Assembly (NCBI RefSeq): GCF_002109325.1
Contig: NZ_CP015348.1
Coordinates: forward strand, 1,868,501 to 1,932,500
DNA from: Sporosarcina ureae
Lineage (GTDB): Bacteria; Bacillota; Bacilli; Bacillales_A; Planococcaceae
DNA: 64,000 nt
Direction of reading: 5' to 3'
The first letter of the stretch is position 1; every line of letters begins with the position of its first letter. Positions 8,987 through 18,775 of this stretch are shown piece after piece. The notes under the pieces are model-generated. The model saw only the letters and a program-made list of their open reading frames with translations, was not told where the DNA came from and made no database searches. A program made the translations under genes and the position numbers.

Positions 8987-9640
8987 TTATTGTTCCCCCT
9001 GTTTTCTTTGGAATCTAGTTCTATACAATAAAAATGCAGAACCTGCTAATACAAAGATTAATAGGTACGGCGTTGAATCACTAGTTTGTGGATTCTTTAC
9101 TGGTTTTTGGGTAGTAGGCTTTTTCGTTATAGTACCTGTGCTCGTATTGGTATTCGTGTTCGTGTTAGCACTTGGTGGAATAGTATTCGTTGCAGGAGGT
9201 TTTACAGCTGGTGGTGTAACGGCAGCTTTTTCTTCAAACACCAAGTCAACTGTATACTCGTGGTGATAATTGATATCCTCGACATCAACTTTCATAGGAA
9301 TCTTCACTGGTTTAGAAATGTCACTTACACTAAACTCTACAACTCTTGTATCGGCTTTAAGATCTTCATTGACTACTTCTGCTCCGCCCGCTGGCTCAAA
9401 CTTCGTAATCCAAGAGCTGTTCTTAAGAGTTAGCTGTACGATGGCAGAACCATTCGTTACGGTGACGAGTGCTGGCTTTTGAAAGTAATCATTAGCAATA
9501 GATGCATTAGAGCTATCTGGCTGGTTTACTTGATAGTTTAATTGCTGAGTACCATCCGCTATTTTAGCGGACGCTTGTGGCAAGCCAACTGTCAGCACGA
9601 AAAAACTTACAACTAAAAAGTACAAAAATGTTTTTTTCAC
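8987..9640 (-). CDS. isdC: Cell-wall haem carrier IsdC with sortase B motif
   Basis: 217 residues: signal peptide (1-25), one NEAT domain (about 33-138) and a Pro/Thr/Asn-rich spacer with a Thr-Asn repeat. The sorting signal follows: NPQTS (183-187), a membrane helix and a basic tail. NPQT-type signals are class B sortase substrates, and srtB ends the same operon. The canonical haem-ligand motif is present as Tyr125-His-His-Glu-Tyr129. Start is GTG 9640, behind GAGGAG; the GTG at 9661 precedes the ribosome-binding site and is rejected. First gene of the operon. Confidence 0.88.
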   Translation of the reverse strand: MKKTFLYFLVVSFFVLTVGLPQASAKIADGTQQLNYQVNQPDSSNASIANDYFQKPALVTVTNGSAIVQLTLKNSSWITKFEPAGGAEVVNEDLKADTRVVEFSVSDISKPVKIPMKVDVEDINYHHEYTVDLVFEEKAAVTPPAVKPPATNTIPPSANTNTNTNTSTGTITKKPTTQKPVKNPQTSDSTPYLLIFVLAGSAFLLYRTRFQRKQGEQ

Positions 9641-9818
9641 TTGTACATAATCTCCTCTCACTTGTCATTTTTCATGCTACATAAATCCAATAATTGATTG
9701 CCAATTGTCGGATAGACTTCTACTTCTAAAGTATCTCATAAATAGCCCCATACATGAAAGGAAGGCACTCAAACGTCTATTTTTTTATGACGACTATGTG
9801 ACGATTTTAAGAGATAAA

Positions 9819-9833
9819 TGAGAACGGTTATCA
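9819..9833. promoter_or_regulatory. Fur box of the haem operon
   Basis: TGAGAACGGTTATCA is a 7-1-7 dyad matching the Bacillus Fur core TGATAATnATTATCA at 12 of the 14 fixed positions, extended by AAA/TTT on both sides. It begins 3 bases beyond the -10 box of the minus-strand promoter, where bound Fur-iron would block transcription. It predicts iron repression of the seven haem genes. Confidence 0.82.
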
Positions 9834-9836
9834 TTT

Positions 9837-9865
9837 AATATATCTTTTATTGGCCATTATGTCAA
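9837..9865 (-). promoter_or_regulatory. Sigma-A promoter of the haem operon
   Basis: On the minus strand, a consensus -35 TTGACA (9860-9865), a 17-base spacer and -10 TATATT (9837-9842). Transcription would start inside the Fur box and leave a leader of about 190 bases before isdC. I saw no clear riboswitch in the leader. This promoter region fills the gap between isdC and the gene at 9979. Confidence 0.82.
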
Positions 9866-9978
9866 TCATATTTTGGAAAATTATTTCAATTTATATTTCA
9901 TGCTTTTTAGTTAGTCACGAACTAAGGGGCTTTGCATAGTCTAGATAGATACGAGTTAAGAATGAAAGGAGTTTTATA

Positions 9979-10467
9979 ATGAATCTTGAATCTTTTAGCG
10001 GTGTCGTAATGGTGATAAATGATTTTTACACCGGGCAAAACAACGACTCAGGTTGCTACATGCTAATGACAGTCGATAATGGTCGCGGAAACGTTGTTAA
10101 CTTTGTAGTAGAACCAACAACTTATTTCGTCCATCAAGTGAAAATTCATGTTGGCGATCACGTTACAGGATTTTATGATGCGGACGCCGCCACTCCTATG
10201 ATCTATCCTCCTCAATTTAGAGCCATTGTTATGTCAAAGGATTCTAAAAGCGAAAATATCAAAGTGGACTCCTTCAATCGTCGCTTACAAAGTAGCGATG
10301 GAACGCTTCAGCTAAATCTATCTCCACAAACTGAAATACTGTCTACAAATGGTCAGTATTTTACAGGAAATATAGCAGACCGGAATTTGATTGTGCTGTA
10401 CGGTTCGGCAACAAGAAGCATTCCCGCGCAGACTACGCCACATAAAATCATTGTAATTTGTACATGA
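9979..10467 (+). CDS. Protein of unknown function (162 aa)
   Basis: I do not recognise a named family. The protein has no signal peptide or membrane segment and is rich in short beta-like stretches. It opens with FSGVVMVINDFYTGQ, has GDHVTGFYDA in the middle and ends with a repeat of similar hydrophobic strands, which could be an OB-like or two-lobed beta fold. I have the impression that similar hypothetical proteins exist in other Firmicutes. A good AAAGGAG box precedes ATG 9979. It is divergent from the haem operon and could share the Fur-controlled region. A bidirectional terminator follows. Confidence 0.65.
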   Translation: MNLESFSGVVMVINDFYTGQNNDSGCYMLMTVDNGRGNVVNFVVEPTTYFVHQVKIHVGDHVTGFYDADAATPMIYPPQFRAIVMSKDSKSENIKVDSFNRRLQSSDGTLQLNLSPQTEILSTNGQYFTGNIADRNLIVLYGSATRSIPAQTTPHKIIVICT

Positions 10468-10483
10468 AGATTATAACTATTAG

Positions 10484-10520
10484 AAAACAGGGATACGTCG
10501 CTATGACGTATCCCTGTTTT
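10484..10520. terminator. Bidirectional terminator
   Basis: A nearly perfect 16-bp hairpin (AAAACAGGGATACGTC with the complementary arm ending CCCTGTTTT) sits between the convergent genes at 9979 and 10519. A and T runs on the two sides let it serve both strands. It overlaps the stop codon of the TatD-like gene. Confidence 0.85.
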
Positions 10521-11295
10521 ATAGTCGATAAAATTCTTGTGTTCTAGTATATATCTCTTCATAGACTTCTTCTAGATCAATCCCTTTGATGACTGCTATG
10601 CTCTTCATACTCTCATGGACCATAGAGGGGTGCGTTAACTTACCTTTGAACATCTCCTCAAAGGGCCAAGGCCCATCGGTTTCTACCATTAGTTGACTGA
10701 GTGGAACACTTTCTACTAATTGTTGGATCTTTGGCCTATATACCACTTCAGGCGTTACTGAAATCATATAGCCATTTGAAATAATTCGATGCAAAACACG
10801 ATCTTCTCCTTTAAACCAGTGGAAGTGGGCGCGAGAAACTGAATACTTTTCCAGTAACTCACACACTATTTCCGCATCTTCGTACACCGCATGTAAAGCG
10901 ATTGGTAAATCAAGTTGTCCAGCCTTTCGGATAAAACACTCTAACAAATGTACATAAGGAGCTAAATCCAGGCCGGGCCGTTCTCGTCTCAAATAATAAG
11001 GCAACCCCACTTCTCCAATAGCCGTTAGACTTTCTGCATGATCATCAATTAGTCTTAAAATAGATAATGCTTCTTGTTCTGTCGGCAAAACTTGTTCGGG
11101 GTGGTAACCAATTGCTGGTTTGATTCTATCATCTGTTTTTGCAAGGTTTAGTTGTCTTACAGAAGACTCAAGATTATTCGAGACCGAAACTAGTGCAGTT
11201 ACATCATTTTGCTCCAATTCATTCAAAATCTTACTACGTTGATCTATTTCATACATATCCATATGAATATGTGCATCGATTACATATCTTCTCAA
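10519..11295 (-). CDS. TatD-family metal-dependent hydrolase
   Basis: 258-residue TIM-barrel amidohydrolase-type protein. Metal-site motifs in order are DAHIHMD near the N-terminus, GEVGLPY (about residue 94), LHAV (about 134), HFHWF (about 157) and VETDGPW (about 204), all typical of TatD-like nucleases/phosphoesterases. The substrate is not deducible; the sequence is more diverged from classical TatD than the housekeeping paralogue usually is. Start is TTG 11295 with GGGGGAG upstream. It stands alone on its strand. Confidence 0.82.
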   Translation of the reverse strand: MRRYVIDAHIHMDMYEIDQRSKILNELEQNDVTALVSVSNNLESSVRQLNLAKTDDRIKPAIGYHPEQVLPTEQEALSILRLIDDHAESLTAIGEVGLPYYLRRERPGLDLAPYVHLLECFIRKAGQLDLPIALHAVYEDAEIVCELLEKYSVSRAHFHWFKGEDRVLHRIISNGYMISVTPEVVYRPKIQQLVESVPLSQLMVETDGPWPFEEMFKGKLTHPSMVHESMKSIAVIKGIDLEEVYEEIYTRTQEFYRL

Positions 11296-11326
11296 GACCC
11301 ATTACTCCCCCCGCTTTGATTTACTA

Positions 11327-11342
11327 TGTTCCACGTGAAACG
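11327..11342. promoter_or_regulatory. parS-like site (distal)
   Basis: TGTTCCACGTGAAACG matches the Bacillus parS consensus TGTTNCACGTGAAACA in all but the last base. It lies between the TatD-like gene and the DUF817 gene, about 44 kb from dnaA, where an origin-proximal ParB (Spo0J) loading site is expected. Confidence 0.75.
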
Positions 11343-11416
11343 TCTACCCGTAAATGAACCTTGTCTATTATATCTGCGTCCTACTAATTTACATTAGGAA
11401 AAGCAGGTGGTGGTTT

Positions 11417-12205
11417 ATGAATTCGCACCGCATACAAACAAGAGTCGTACATGCTATAAAACAACTTGGTACGTTTGGCTGGCAACAAGCACTTTCTTGT
11501 ATCTTCCCTGTCATAATTTTCGCTTCGCTTGCACTAACACAAATTATCACTCTGCCATTTCTGCCAAGGTATGATTGGTTGCTTCTAATTTTTGTAGCAA
11601 CTCAGTGGTGGATGGTACGCTCGGGTCTTGAAACACGGGACGAACTAAAAGTAATTACGCTCTTTCATATGATCGGTCTTACTTTGGAGATCTTCAAAGT
11701 ACATATGGGTTCATGGTCTTACCCTGAGGAAGGGTATTTCAAAATTTTAGGTGTCCCCTTATACAGTGGCTTTATGTATGCGAGTGTAGCAAGCTATTTG
11801 TGTCAGGCCTGGCGTCGACTTGATGTACAACTCATTCAATGGCCTTCCTTCTACATAGTCGTTCCGCTATCCATTGCCATCTACGGAAATTTCTTCACTC
11901 ACCACTATTGGATTGATATGCGTTGGTGGTTGTCTGTACTCGTTCTAATCGTTTTCTGGCGTGCGTCGGTACGCTATCAGGTAAACGATGTATCGTATCG
12001 AATGCCGTTAGCCCTTTCATTTGTTCTTATAGGTTTTTTTGTTTGGATTGCTGAAAACATTGCTACTTTCTTTGGTGCATGGACCTATCCAAACCAGAGT
12101 GAGACATGGCACCTAGTCGGAATCGGAAAATTAAGTTCTTGGTTGTTACTGGTCATTGTTAGTTTTCTTATCGTCGCTACGTTAAAGCAAATTAAAAAAG
12201 AGTAG
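11417..12205 (+). CDS. DUF817 family membrane protein (YoaT-like)
   Basis: 262 residues with about eight hydrophobic segments. The blocks VHMGSWSYPE, GVPLYSGFMYASVASY and FFGAWTYPNQ are characteristic of DUF817 (Bacillus YoaT). Function is unknown; it is an integral membrane protein. ATG 11417 is chosen because AGGTGGTGG lies just upstream; the in-frame ATG at 11354 would add a stretch before that ribosome-binding site. Confidence 0.82.
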   Translation: MNSHRIQTRVVHAIKQLGTFGWQQALSCIFPVIIFASLALTQIITLPFLPRYDWLLLIFVATQWWMVRSGLETRDELKVITLFHMIGLTLEIFKVHMGSWSYPEEGYFKILGVPLYSGFMYASVASYLCQAWRRLDVQLIQWPSFYIVVPLSIAIYGNFFTHHYWIDMRWWLSVLVLIVFWRASVRYQVNDVSYRMPLALSFVLIGFFVWIAENIATFFGAWTYPNQSETWHLVGIGKLSSWLLLVIVSFLIVATLKQIKKE

Positions 12206-12273
12206 CTCATTTTTTTGTACTGCGAATCATATATCATACTGATTTCCCAGGAAATATAGACGTCGTAACTAGT

Positions 12274-12313
12274 AAAAACGCAATAGCCCTATATGATGGG
12301 CTATTGCGTTTTT
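12274..12313. terminator. Bidirectional terminator
   Basis: A 16-bp perfect stem (AAAAACGCAATAGCCC at 12274-12289, GGGCTATTGCGTTTTT at 12298-12313) lies between the convergent DUF817 and cyclophilin genes, with A/T runs on both flanks. Confidence 0.88.
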
Positions 12314-12322
12314 CATTCCGTA

Positions 12323-13006
12323 TTAATGTGTAGTTGGTTTAGGATAATCGAAGCCTTTCGTATCTACTTCAACCGTCTTCATCTTTTGCTCTTCAACAGG
12401 CTTATCCATAGCGTCTGTTTCATTAGCCACGATAGCATCTACTGTTTCCATGCCTTCAATCACTTTACCGAAAGCTGCATACTCGCCATCCAGAGAAGCC
12501 GTTTCATCTGTCATGATGAAGAATTGTGAACCAGCGGAATTCGGATCCTGTGCACGTGCCATCGACAAGACACCACGCTCATGCTTCATATTGTTTTCAA
12601 AACCGTTTGAAGAGAATTCTCCATCAATAGAGTAACCAGGTCCGCCTGTCCCGTCACCCGAGGAGTCGCCACCTTGGATCATAAAGCCTGGAATGACGCG
12701 ATGGAAAATCAACCCGTCATAGTAGCCGTCTTCAATTAACGAAATGAAGTTTGCTACTGAATTCGGTGCAACAGTCGGCTCTAATTCTAAAACGATTTGT
12801 TCGTCATTTTCCATTGTAATGGTTACAACTGGATTCTCTTTTACATCTGCTGAGTAATCTACCGCTTGTTCTTTAGGTTCTTCTTTCGGTGTCTCGGTAG
12901 TCGTTTCTGCTGGTTCTTCTTCAGTCGCTTTTCCACAACCTACTAAAAGAATGGCCAACGCCAGTATACTCATCATAAAGTACAATGCTTTGTTACGCTT
13001 GAACAT
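12323..13006 (-). CDS. Lipoprotein peptidyl-prolyl isomerase (cyclophilin)
   Basis: 227 residues. Lipoprotein signal peptide with lipobox LLVGC (Cys24), a Glu/Thr/Pro-rich linker, then a cyclophilin domain (about 57-220) with FHRVIPGFMIQGGD, GSQFFI and the following active-site-like segments. It should assist folding of exported proteins on the outer face of the membrane. The domain is the compact bacterial PpiB type. Not in an obvious operon; a bidirectional terminator lies downstream. Confidence 0.9.
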   Translation of the reverse strand: MFKRNKALYFMMSILALAILLVGCGKATEEEPAETTTETPKEEPKEQAVDYSADVKENPVVTITMENDEQIVLELEPTVAPNSVANFISLIEDGYYDGLIFHRVIPGFMIQGGDSSGDGTGGPGYSIDGEFSSNGFENNMKHERGVLSMARAQDPNSAGSQFFIMTDETASLDGEYAAFGKVIEGMETVDAIVANETDAMDKPVEEQKMKTVEVDTKGFDYPKPTTH

Positions 13007-13048
13007 ATTTTCCCAACACTCCTAACTTTTATCTTTCATTATATCCTA

Positions 13049-13573
13049 TTAATTCTCGGTGTCTGTATCGCGATAACGAATCGCTAACCCTTTTAAAAAG
13101 TTACGTGCATATCGATCTCCACATGGTTTGTAATTGCGGTGCCCTTCTTTACGAAGAACAGCACTTAATTCATTTTTAGAAATCGTCACACCGACACTTT
13201 CTAGAATATCAAGCATATCTTCACTTGTGAGCGCTAACGCAATTTTTACTTTTTTCAGCAAAATATTATTTACATTACGATGGCCCTCTTCAGACATTAA
13301 AAATGGTTGGGGAGCATTTCCTGTGTTCTCAGGTACTCCTCTTTTTGAAATGATGAGTCCATTAAGAAATGACTCTAACGTAATGTTGTCAATTTCTTTG
13401 GCATATTCATTCATTTGCATTTCATCCGTGCTATCCTCATTCGTTTTTGTTAGCATTTCTTTAACTTCCGCTCTGTTTGTTTTCAGTCCGCCTAGCGCAA
13501 ACATTTCAACAACTGCCGAGTCTTTCAAATCCAGTGCATAACGCAGTCTACTTAAAATGTCATTATTATTCAT
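13049..13573 (-). CDS. DUF1456 family protein (YehS-like)
   Basis: 174 residues formed by two related helical repeats: the first starts NNNDILSRLRYALDLKD and the second NNILLKKVKIALALTSED. This is the DUF1456 arrangement, of unknown function. The C-terminal part contains KPCGDRYARNFLKGLAIRYR, also typical. ATG 13573 is preceded by AGGTGATC. No operon partner on either side is obvious. Confidence 0.85.
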   Translation of the reverse strand: MNNNDILSRLRYALDLKDSAVVEMFALGGLKTNRAEVKEMLTKTNEDSTDEMQMNEYAKEIDNITLESFLNGLIISKRGVPENTGNAPQPFLMSEEGHRNVNNILLKKVKIALALTSEDMLDILESVGVTISKNELSAVLRKEGHRNYKPCGDRYARNFLKGLAIRYRDTDTEN

Positions 13574-13647
13574 GTGATCACCTGTTCCTTCTCTAGTATA
13601 TTGCTGTGATTCTTAGTATAGCCTGTTTGGTTATAGAATGTCCTCAT

Positions 13648-14004
13648 TCAGTCGACTGTTGTTTGATCTGCTTCTATCGTTTGTAAAAACTGGTCTCCGA
13701 AATTACAAATCGATGTCACGACTGGTTCTAATAGCAGACCCGTTTCACTTAATTGATATTCCACTTTAGGTGGTACAACAGGATAAACGTAGCGTGTCAC
13801 AATATTATCCTCTTCCAACTCACGCAACTGTCTGATTAACATGCGTTGATTGGCGTCAGGAAGCTTTTTCTGCATCTCGCTTAGTCGTAATGGCGATTCG
13901 TGTAGCAAGCACCAGATAATCGCAATTTTCCAACGCCCGCCAATGACGGATAAAGCTAAATCCTTACTAGTGAAATATTGTTTATCTTTATAATGAATGA
14001 CCAT
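13648..14004 (-). CDS. HxlR-family winged-helix regulator
   Basis: 118 residues with the HxlR signature: SVIGGRWKIAIIWCLL, then LRLSEMQKKLPDANQRMLIRQLRELEEDNIV and a wing YPVVPPKVEYQLSETG. HxlR activates formaldehyde detoxification in Bacillus, and this gene is divergent from a formaldehyde dehydrogenase gene, so a role as formaldehyde/electrophile sensor is likely by context. Unlike YodB and HxlR it has no cysteine near its N-terminus; the first is Cys32, inside the DNA-binding domain, so sensing chemistry may differ. Confidence 0.85.
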   Translation of the reverse strand: MVIHYKDKQYFTSKDLALSVIGGRWKIAIIWCLLHESPLRLSEMQKKLPDANQRMLIRQLRELEEDNIVTRYVYPVVPPKVEYQLSETGLLLEPVVTSICNFGDQFLQTIEADQTTVD

Positions 14005-14024
14005 ATTGCTTCACTTCTTTCTAT

Positions 14025-14042
14025 ACTATTCATGTTCATAGT
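14025..14042. promoter_or_regulatory. Candidate operator dyad for the HxlR regulator
   Basis: ACTAT (14025-14029) and ATAGT (14038-14042) form an inverted repeat with an 8-base spacer between the divergent HxlR and adh genes. This resembles the short dyads bound by YodB/HxlR-type regulators. A TATAAT box for the dehydrogenase lies at 14072-14077. The assignment is by position and symmetry only. Confidence 0.4.
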
Positions 14043-14069
14043 GACAAAAGAGTCAGTATTGCATGGTGA

Positions 14070-15248
<1,179 letters not shown>

Positions 15249-15252
15249 GATC

Positions 15253-16086
15253 ATGAATGTAGAACGCGTTGAGCAAAGACGATCTTTTGGTGGGAAACAA
15301 AACAAGTACAACCATTATTCAGAAGTCCTCAAGTGTGATATGACATTTAGTATCTTCTTACCGTCAAATACAGAGCAAAAAGAAATACCTCTCATTTGGT
15401 TTTTATCGGGATTAACATGTACGGATGATAACTTCAGTCAAAAAAGTGGTTTCCAAAGCTTGGCTGAAAAACATCAAGCGGCAGTAATTATTCCAGATAC
15501 ATCACCACGCGGAGAAGACGTAGCGGACGATGAGGCGTTTGACCTTGGACAAGGTGCTGGCTTCTATTTGAATGCTACGGAAGAGCCTTGGGCAAAGAAC
15601 TATCAGATGTATACGTATGTTACACAGGAGTTAAGTAAAATTGCAGCTACTCTTGTGCCTAACTTCTCAGGAAAAGAAAGTATTATGGGTCACTCGATGG
15701 GCGGTTATGGTGCCTTGATGATCGGAATGAAGAATGCAGACCGTTTCAAAGCGATTTCCGCGTTCTCCCCCATTTCAAGTCCAAGCGATGTTCCTTGGGG
15801 AATCAAAGCATTTACGACATACCTAGGTGAAGACAAAGCGACGTGGAAAGAGTGGGACACTGCCGAGTTAGTGAAGGAAGCAGGTATTCCTCCCATACTT
15901 ATTACGCAAGGTACTGCAGATGGCTTTTATCCGGAGCAGTTGAATGAGAAACCGTTCCTTGAAAATGCGAAGCAGCATAATCAAGCAGTGGAATATAACA
16001 AAGTAGACGGCTATGATCATAGCTATTTCTTCATCTCTTCTTTCCTGGAGGAACACTTTGATTTCCATATGAAGAACTTGGGATAA
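15253..16086 (+). CDS. frmB: S-formylglutathione hydrolase
   Basis: 277-residue esterase-D-type enzyme releasing formate and glutathione from S-formylglutathione. The triad is Ser148 (GHSMGG), Asp223 (GTADGFYP) and His256 (GYDHSYFF). Start ATG 15253 follows GGAGAG; it begins 4 bases after the frmA stop, so the two are one operon. An in-frame ATG at 15238 overlapping frmA is less likely. Together with frmA and gshAB it completes glutathione-dependent formaldehyde oxidation. Confidence 0.92.
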   Translation: MNVERVEQRRSFGGKQNKYNHYSEVLKCDMTFSIFLPSNTEQKEIPLIWFLSGLTCTDDNFSQKSGFQSLAEKHQAAVIIPDTSPRGEDVADDEAFDLGQGAGFYLNATEEPWAKNYQMYTYVTQELSKIAATLVPNFSGKESIMGHSMGGYGALMIGMKNADRFKAISAFSPISSPSDVPWGIKAFTTYLGEDKATWKEWDTAELVKEAGIPPILITQGTADGFYPEQLNEKPFLENAKQHNQAVEYNKVDGYDHSYFFISSFLEEHFDFHMKNLG

Positions 16087-16104
16087 TTTGAATACATGTA
16101 GATA

Positions 16105-16174
16105 GTTGAAGAATATATAAGGGGGCGCTTCCCATTGGCCAACGGGAATGCGTCCCCTTGCACTGTCTATCAAC
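16105..16174. repeat. Short diverged copy of the intergenic repeat family
   Basis: Ends GTTGA and TCAAC are inverted, and the interior GCCAATGGGAAGCG (minus strand) matches GCCCATGGGAAAGCG of the element at 1130-1220. The middle folds into a strong hairpin (GGGGGCGCTTCCC against GGGAATGCGTCCCC) after frmB. It lacks a T run, so it is not a normal terminator. Confidence 0.45.
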
Positions 16175-16212
16175 GGTTCATCTTCCTATTGCATTCAGCT
16201 ACATTCCGAATG

Positions 16213-16247
16213 TCCACATTATTTCTGATGTGGATGTTTTTGTTTTT
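16213..16247 (+). terminator. Terminator downstream of frmAB
   Basis: TCCACAT (16213-16219) pairs with ATGTGGA (16228-16234), followed by GTTTTTGTTTTT. It would end the frmAB transcript before gshAB. Confidence 0.65.
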
Positions 16248-16311
16248 AAGAGCATATGAACTAAGATAGAAGGAACGTATTAAAATCTATTACATAGGAG
16301 GGACTGTTACG

Positions 16312-18573
16312 ATGGATCTAAAGAAAATGTTAGCCGATGAACGTGTGAAGCCGTATGTTCTGAAAGCCCGGTACGGTATTGAAAAGGAAGGACAACGCGT
16401 AGATTTGGAGGGGAATTTAGCGACGACGGATCACCCCGCAAGCGTTGGAACGGCAGATGAACATCCGTATATTCAGCGCGACTTCTCGGAAACGCAAATG
16501 GAATTGATCACCCCTGTCCTGAACACACGAGACGAATTATTTGATTATCTATCAGCTATCCATGACGTGGCATACCGCTCCATAGGAAAAGATGAAATGT
16601 TATGGCCATTAAGCATGCCACCTGCGCTTCCCGAAAAAGAGGAAGATATCAAGATTGCAAAATTGGAAAACTTCGAAAATGTTCTCTACCGACGCTCGTT
16701 GGCTAATTCATACGGTCGCCGAAAACAAATGATTTGCGGGATCCATTTTAATTTTGAATTCAGTGATGAATTGCTCGGGAAATTATTTGATTTGCAGTCC
16801 GAAACCAATAATTATCAATACTTCAAAACAAATATTTATTTAAAACTCACTAGAAATTACTTATACTACCGCTGGCTTGTGACGTACTTTTATGGTGCCT
16901 CCCCTACTAGTGATGAGAATTTCTACGGTTGCGATGATCAGCCAAATGAGCCGGTTAGAAGCATTAGAAGCAGCAGATTCGGCTATGTCAATCACGATGA
17001 TGTGAAAGTTTCATTTAGCTCGATAGAGAAGTATATTGACGATTTATCTTGCGTAGTAAATAGAGGTTTGCTCGTAGAAGAAAAAGAATTCTATACCGCG
17101 ATGCGCTTACGTGGAAGCGAGCGTGTAGAGGAATTCTTGACTGAAGGTGTTCGTTATGTAGAGCTACGAAATATTGATTTGAATCCATTTGAAACGAATG
17201 GAATTAGCTATGAACAAGCGGAATTTCTTCATATTTTCTCTCTATATCTTCTGCAGAAAGACGAACATCCAGAAAGTGACGAGTATGGAAAAGTAGGCGA
17301 TGCGCGAAATGACGTAGTCGCACTTGAGCATCCTTTGTCACATACGACATTTGAAACAGAAGCGCATGAGCTAGTTGATGGTATGGAAAAAATGACTAAA
17401 GAATTGGGCTTCCCTGTTTCCGACTCGTTATTTAGCAATTTGAGAGCCATGCTAGAAGATCCTTCGAAGACACTAGCCGGCAGATTGTATACGGAAAGCC
17501 AAAAAAGTAGTCAACATCAAGTGGCTTTGGAAATGGCAAGAGAAACCTACGCCAATCTATGGGAAAAACCTTATGAGTTAACGGGCTTTACGGATATGGA
17601 ATTGTCTACACAAATCCTCATGTTTGATGCATTTCAACATGGTATCGAAGTAGAGATTTTGGATCGTCAAGATCAATTCTTGAAGCTGAAATTACGAGAT
17701 CATGTAGAATTCGTCAAGAACGGTAACATGACTAGCAAAGATACGTATGTCTCGACTTTGATAATGGAAAATAAAACGGTTACGAAAAAAATTCTTCATC
17801 AAGAGGGTTTTTGTGTACCTGGTGGTGACGAGTTCAACAATATAGAGGATGCATTACGTGCCTTTGAGATGTTCGCTAAGACGCCTTTCGTTGTCAAACC
17901 CAAAACAACGAACTACGGAATCGGCATATCTATCTTTAAAGATGGTGCCAGTTACGAGGACTACAAGCAAGCCATCACACTTGCATTCAATGAAGACTCG
18001 TCTGTCTTGGTAGAAGAGTTCCTGAATGGCACAGAGTACCGTTTGTTCGTGCTACACGATAAAGTACTTGCCATTATGCTACGCGTACCTGCAAACGTCA
18101 CAGGAGACGGCACACACACGATTAAGGAACTGGTTGAAGAAAAGAACCAAGATCCACTGAGAGGTACAGACCACCGTACGCCATTAGAACTTATCCAGTT
18201 GGGCGAACTAGAAGTTCTCATGCTGAAAGGTCAAGGCTATCAACTGGATTCAATCCCTAAAGACGGTGAAATTGTCTACTTACGTGAAAACTCTAACGTC
18301 AGTACTGGCGGAGACTCAATTGATGTAACCGATCAGTTTTCCGATGATTATAAGAAGATTGCAGTAGAGGCAGTAGCTGCTCTAGGCGCAAAAATTAGCG
18401 GAATTGATTTCATTATTGAAGACCTCGATGTACCAGCAGCAAATCCAGGTGCGTATGGCATTATTGAAGCGAACTTTAATCCTTCGATGTATATGCATAT
18501 CTACCCTTATAAAGGGGAATCTCGTCGAGTGACGACGGATATCCTGCATTATTTGTTCCCTGAGTTATCATAA
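16312..18573 (+). CDS. gshAB: Bifunctional glutamate-cysteine ligase / glutathione synthetase
   Basis: 753 residues, the usual length of GshAB (GshF). The N-terminal part (about 1-470) is a gamma-glutamylcysteine ligase, with ARYGIEKEGQRV and FSETQMELITP at its start. The C-terminal part (about 485-753) is an ATP-grasp domain with TPFVVKPKTTNYGIGISIF, VEEFLNGTEYR and the ending EANFNPSMYMHIYPYKG. One protein therefore makes glutathione from Glu, Cys and Gly. ATG 16312 follows a strong TAGGAGGG. Bacillales mainly use bacillithiol, so the gene is notable; its nearness to frmAB suggests it supplies their cofactor. Confidence 0.95.
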   Translation: MDLKKMLADERVKPYVLKARYGIEKEGQRVDLEGNLATTDHPASVGTADEHPYIQRDFSETQMELITPVLNTRDELFDYLSAIHDVAYRSIGKDEMLWPLSMPPALPEKEEDIKIAKLENFENVLYRRSLANSYGRRKQMICGIHFNFEFSDELLGKLFDLQSETNNYQYFKTNIYLKLTRNYLYYRWLVTYFYGASPTSDENFYGCDDQPNEPVRSIRSSRFGYVNHDDVKVSFSSIEKYIDDLSCVVNRGLLVEEKEFYTAMRLRGSERVEEFLTEGVRYVELRNIDLNPFETNGISYEQAEFLHIFSLYLLQKDEHPESDEYGKVGDARNDVVALEHPLSHTTFETEAHELVDGMEKMTKELGFPVSDSLFSNLRAMLEDPSKTLAGRLYTESQKSSQHQVALEMARETYANLWEKPYELTGFTDMELSTQILMFDAFQHGIEVEILDRQDQFLKLKLRDHVEFVKNGNMTSKDTYVSTLIMENKTVTKKILHQEGFCVPGGDEFNNIEDALRAFEMFAKTPFVVKPKTTNYGIGISIFKDGASYEDYKQAITLAFNEDSSVLVEEFLNGTEYRLFVLHDKVLAIMLRVPANVTGDGTHTIKELVEEKNQDPLRGTDHRTPLELIQLGELEVLMLKGQGYQLDSIPKDGEIVYLRENSNVSTGGDSIDVTDQFSDDYKKIAVEAVAALGAKISGIDFIIEDLDVPAANPGAYGIIEANFNPSMYMHIYPYKGESRRVTTDILHYLFPELS

Positions 18574-18600
18574 GATCATATGTGCGTATAAAACCCTTAA

Positions 18601-18644
18601 AGAACAAGCCTATTCAGATAAACTGAGTAGGCCTGTTCTTTTTT
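18601..18644 (+). terminator. Terminator after gshAB
   Basis: A 17-bp stem with two mismatched positions (AGAACAAGCCTATTCAG with CTGAGTAGGCCTGTTCT) and a T run. Nearly the same stem recurs after the next gene at 20522-20559. Confidence 0.85.
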
Positions 18645-18775
18645 CGATATATGACTAATTAATTTTACATAGAACCAAATTCATTCAGCGCTATTAACTA
18701 GTATTTCTACCTATTCCTCTTACGTTCAGTGTATAATTAATACTATGAGACTACTACCCATAAGGAGAGAGGAAA

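Noticed and set aside
9640..9818. Riboswitch in the haem operon leader
   Set aside because: The leader is long, but I found no conserved riboswitch core or terminator/antiterminator pair.
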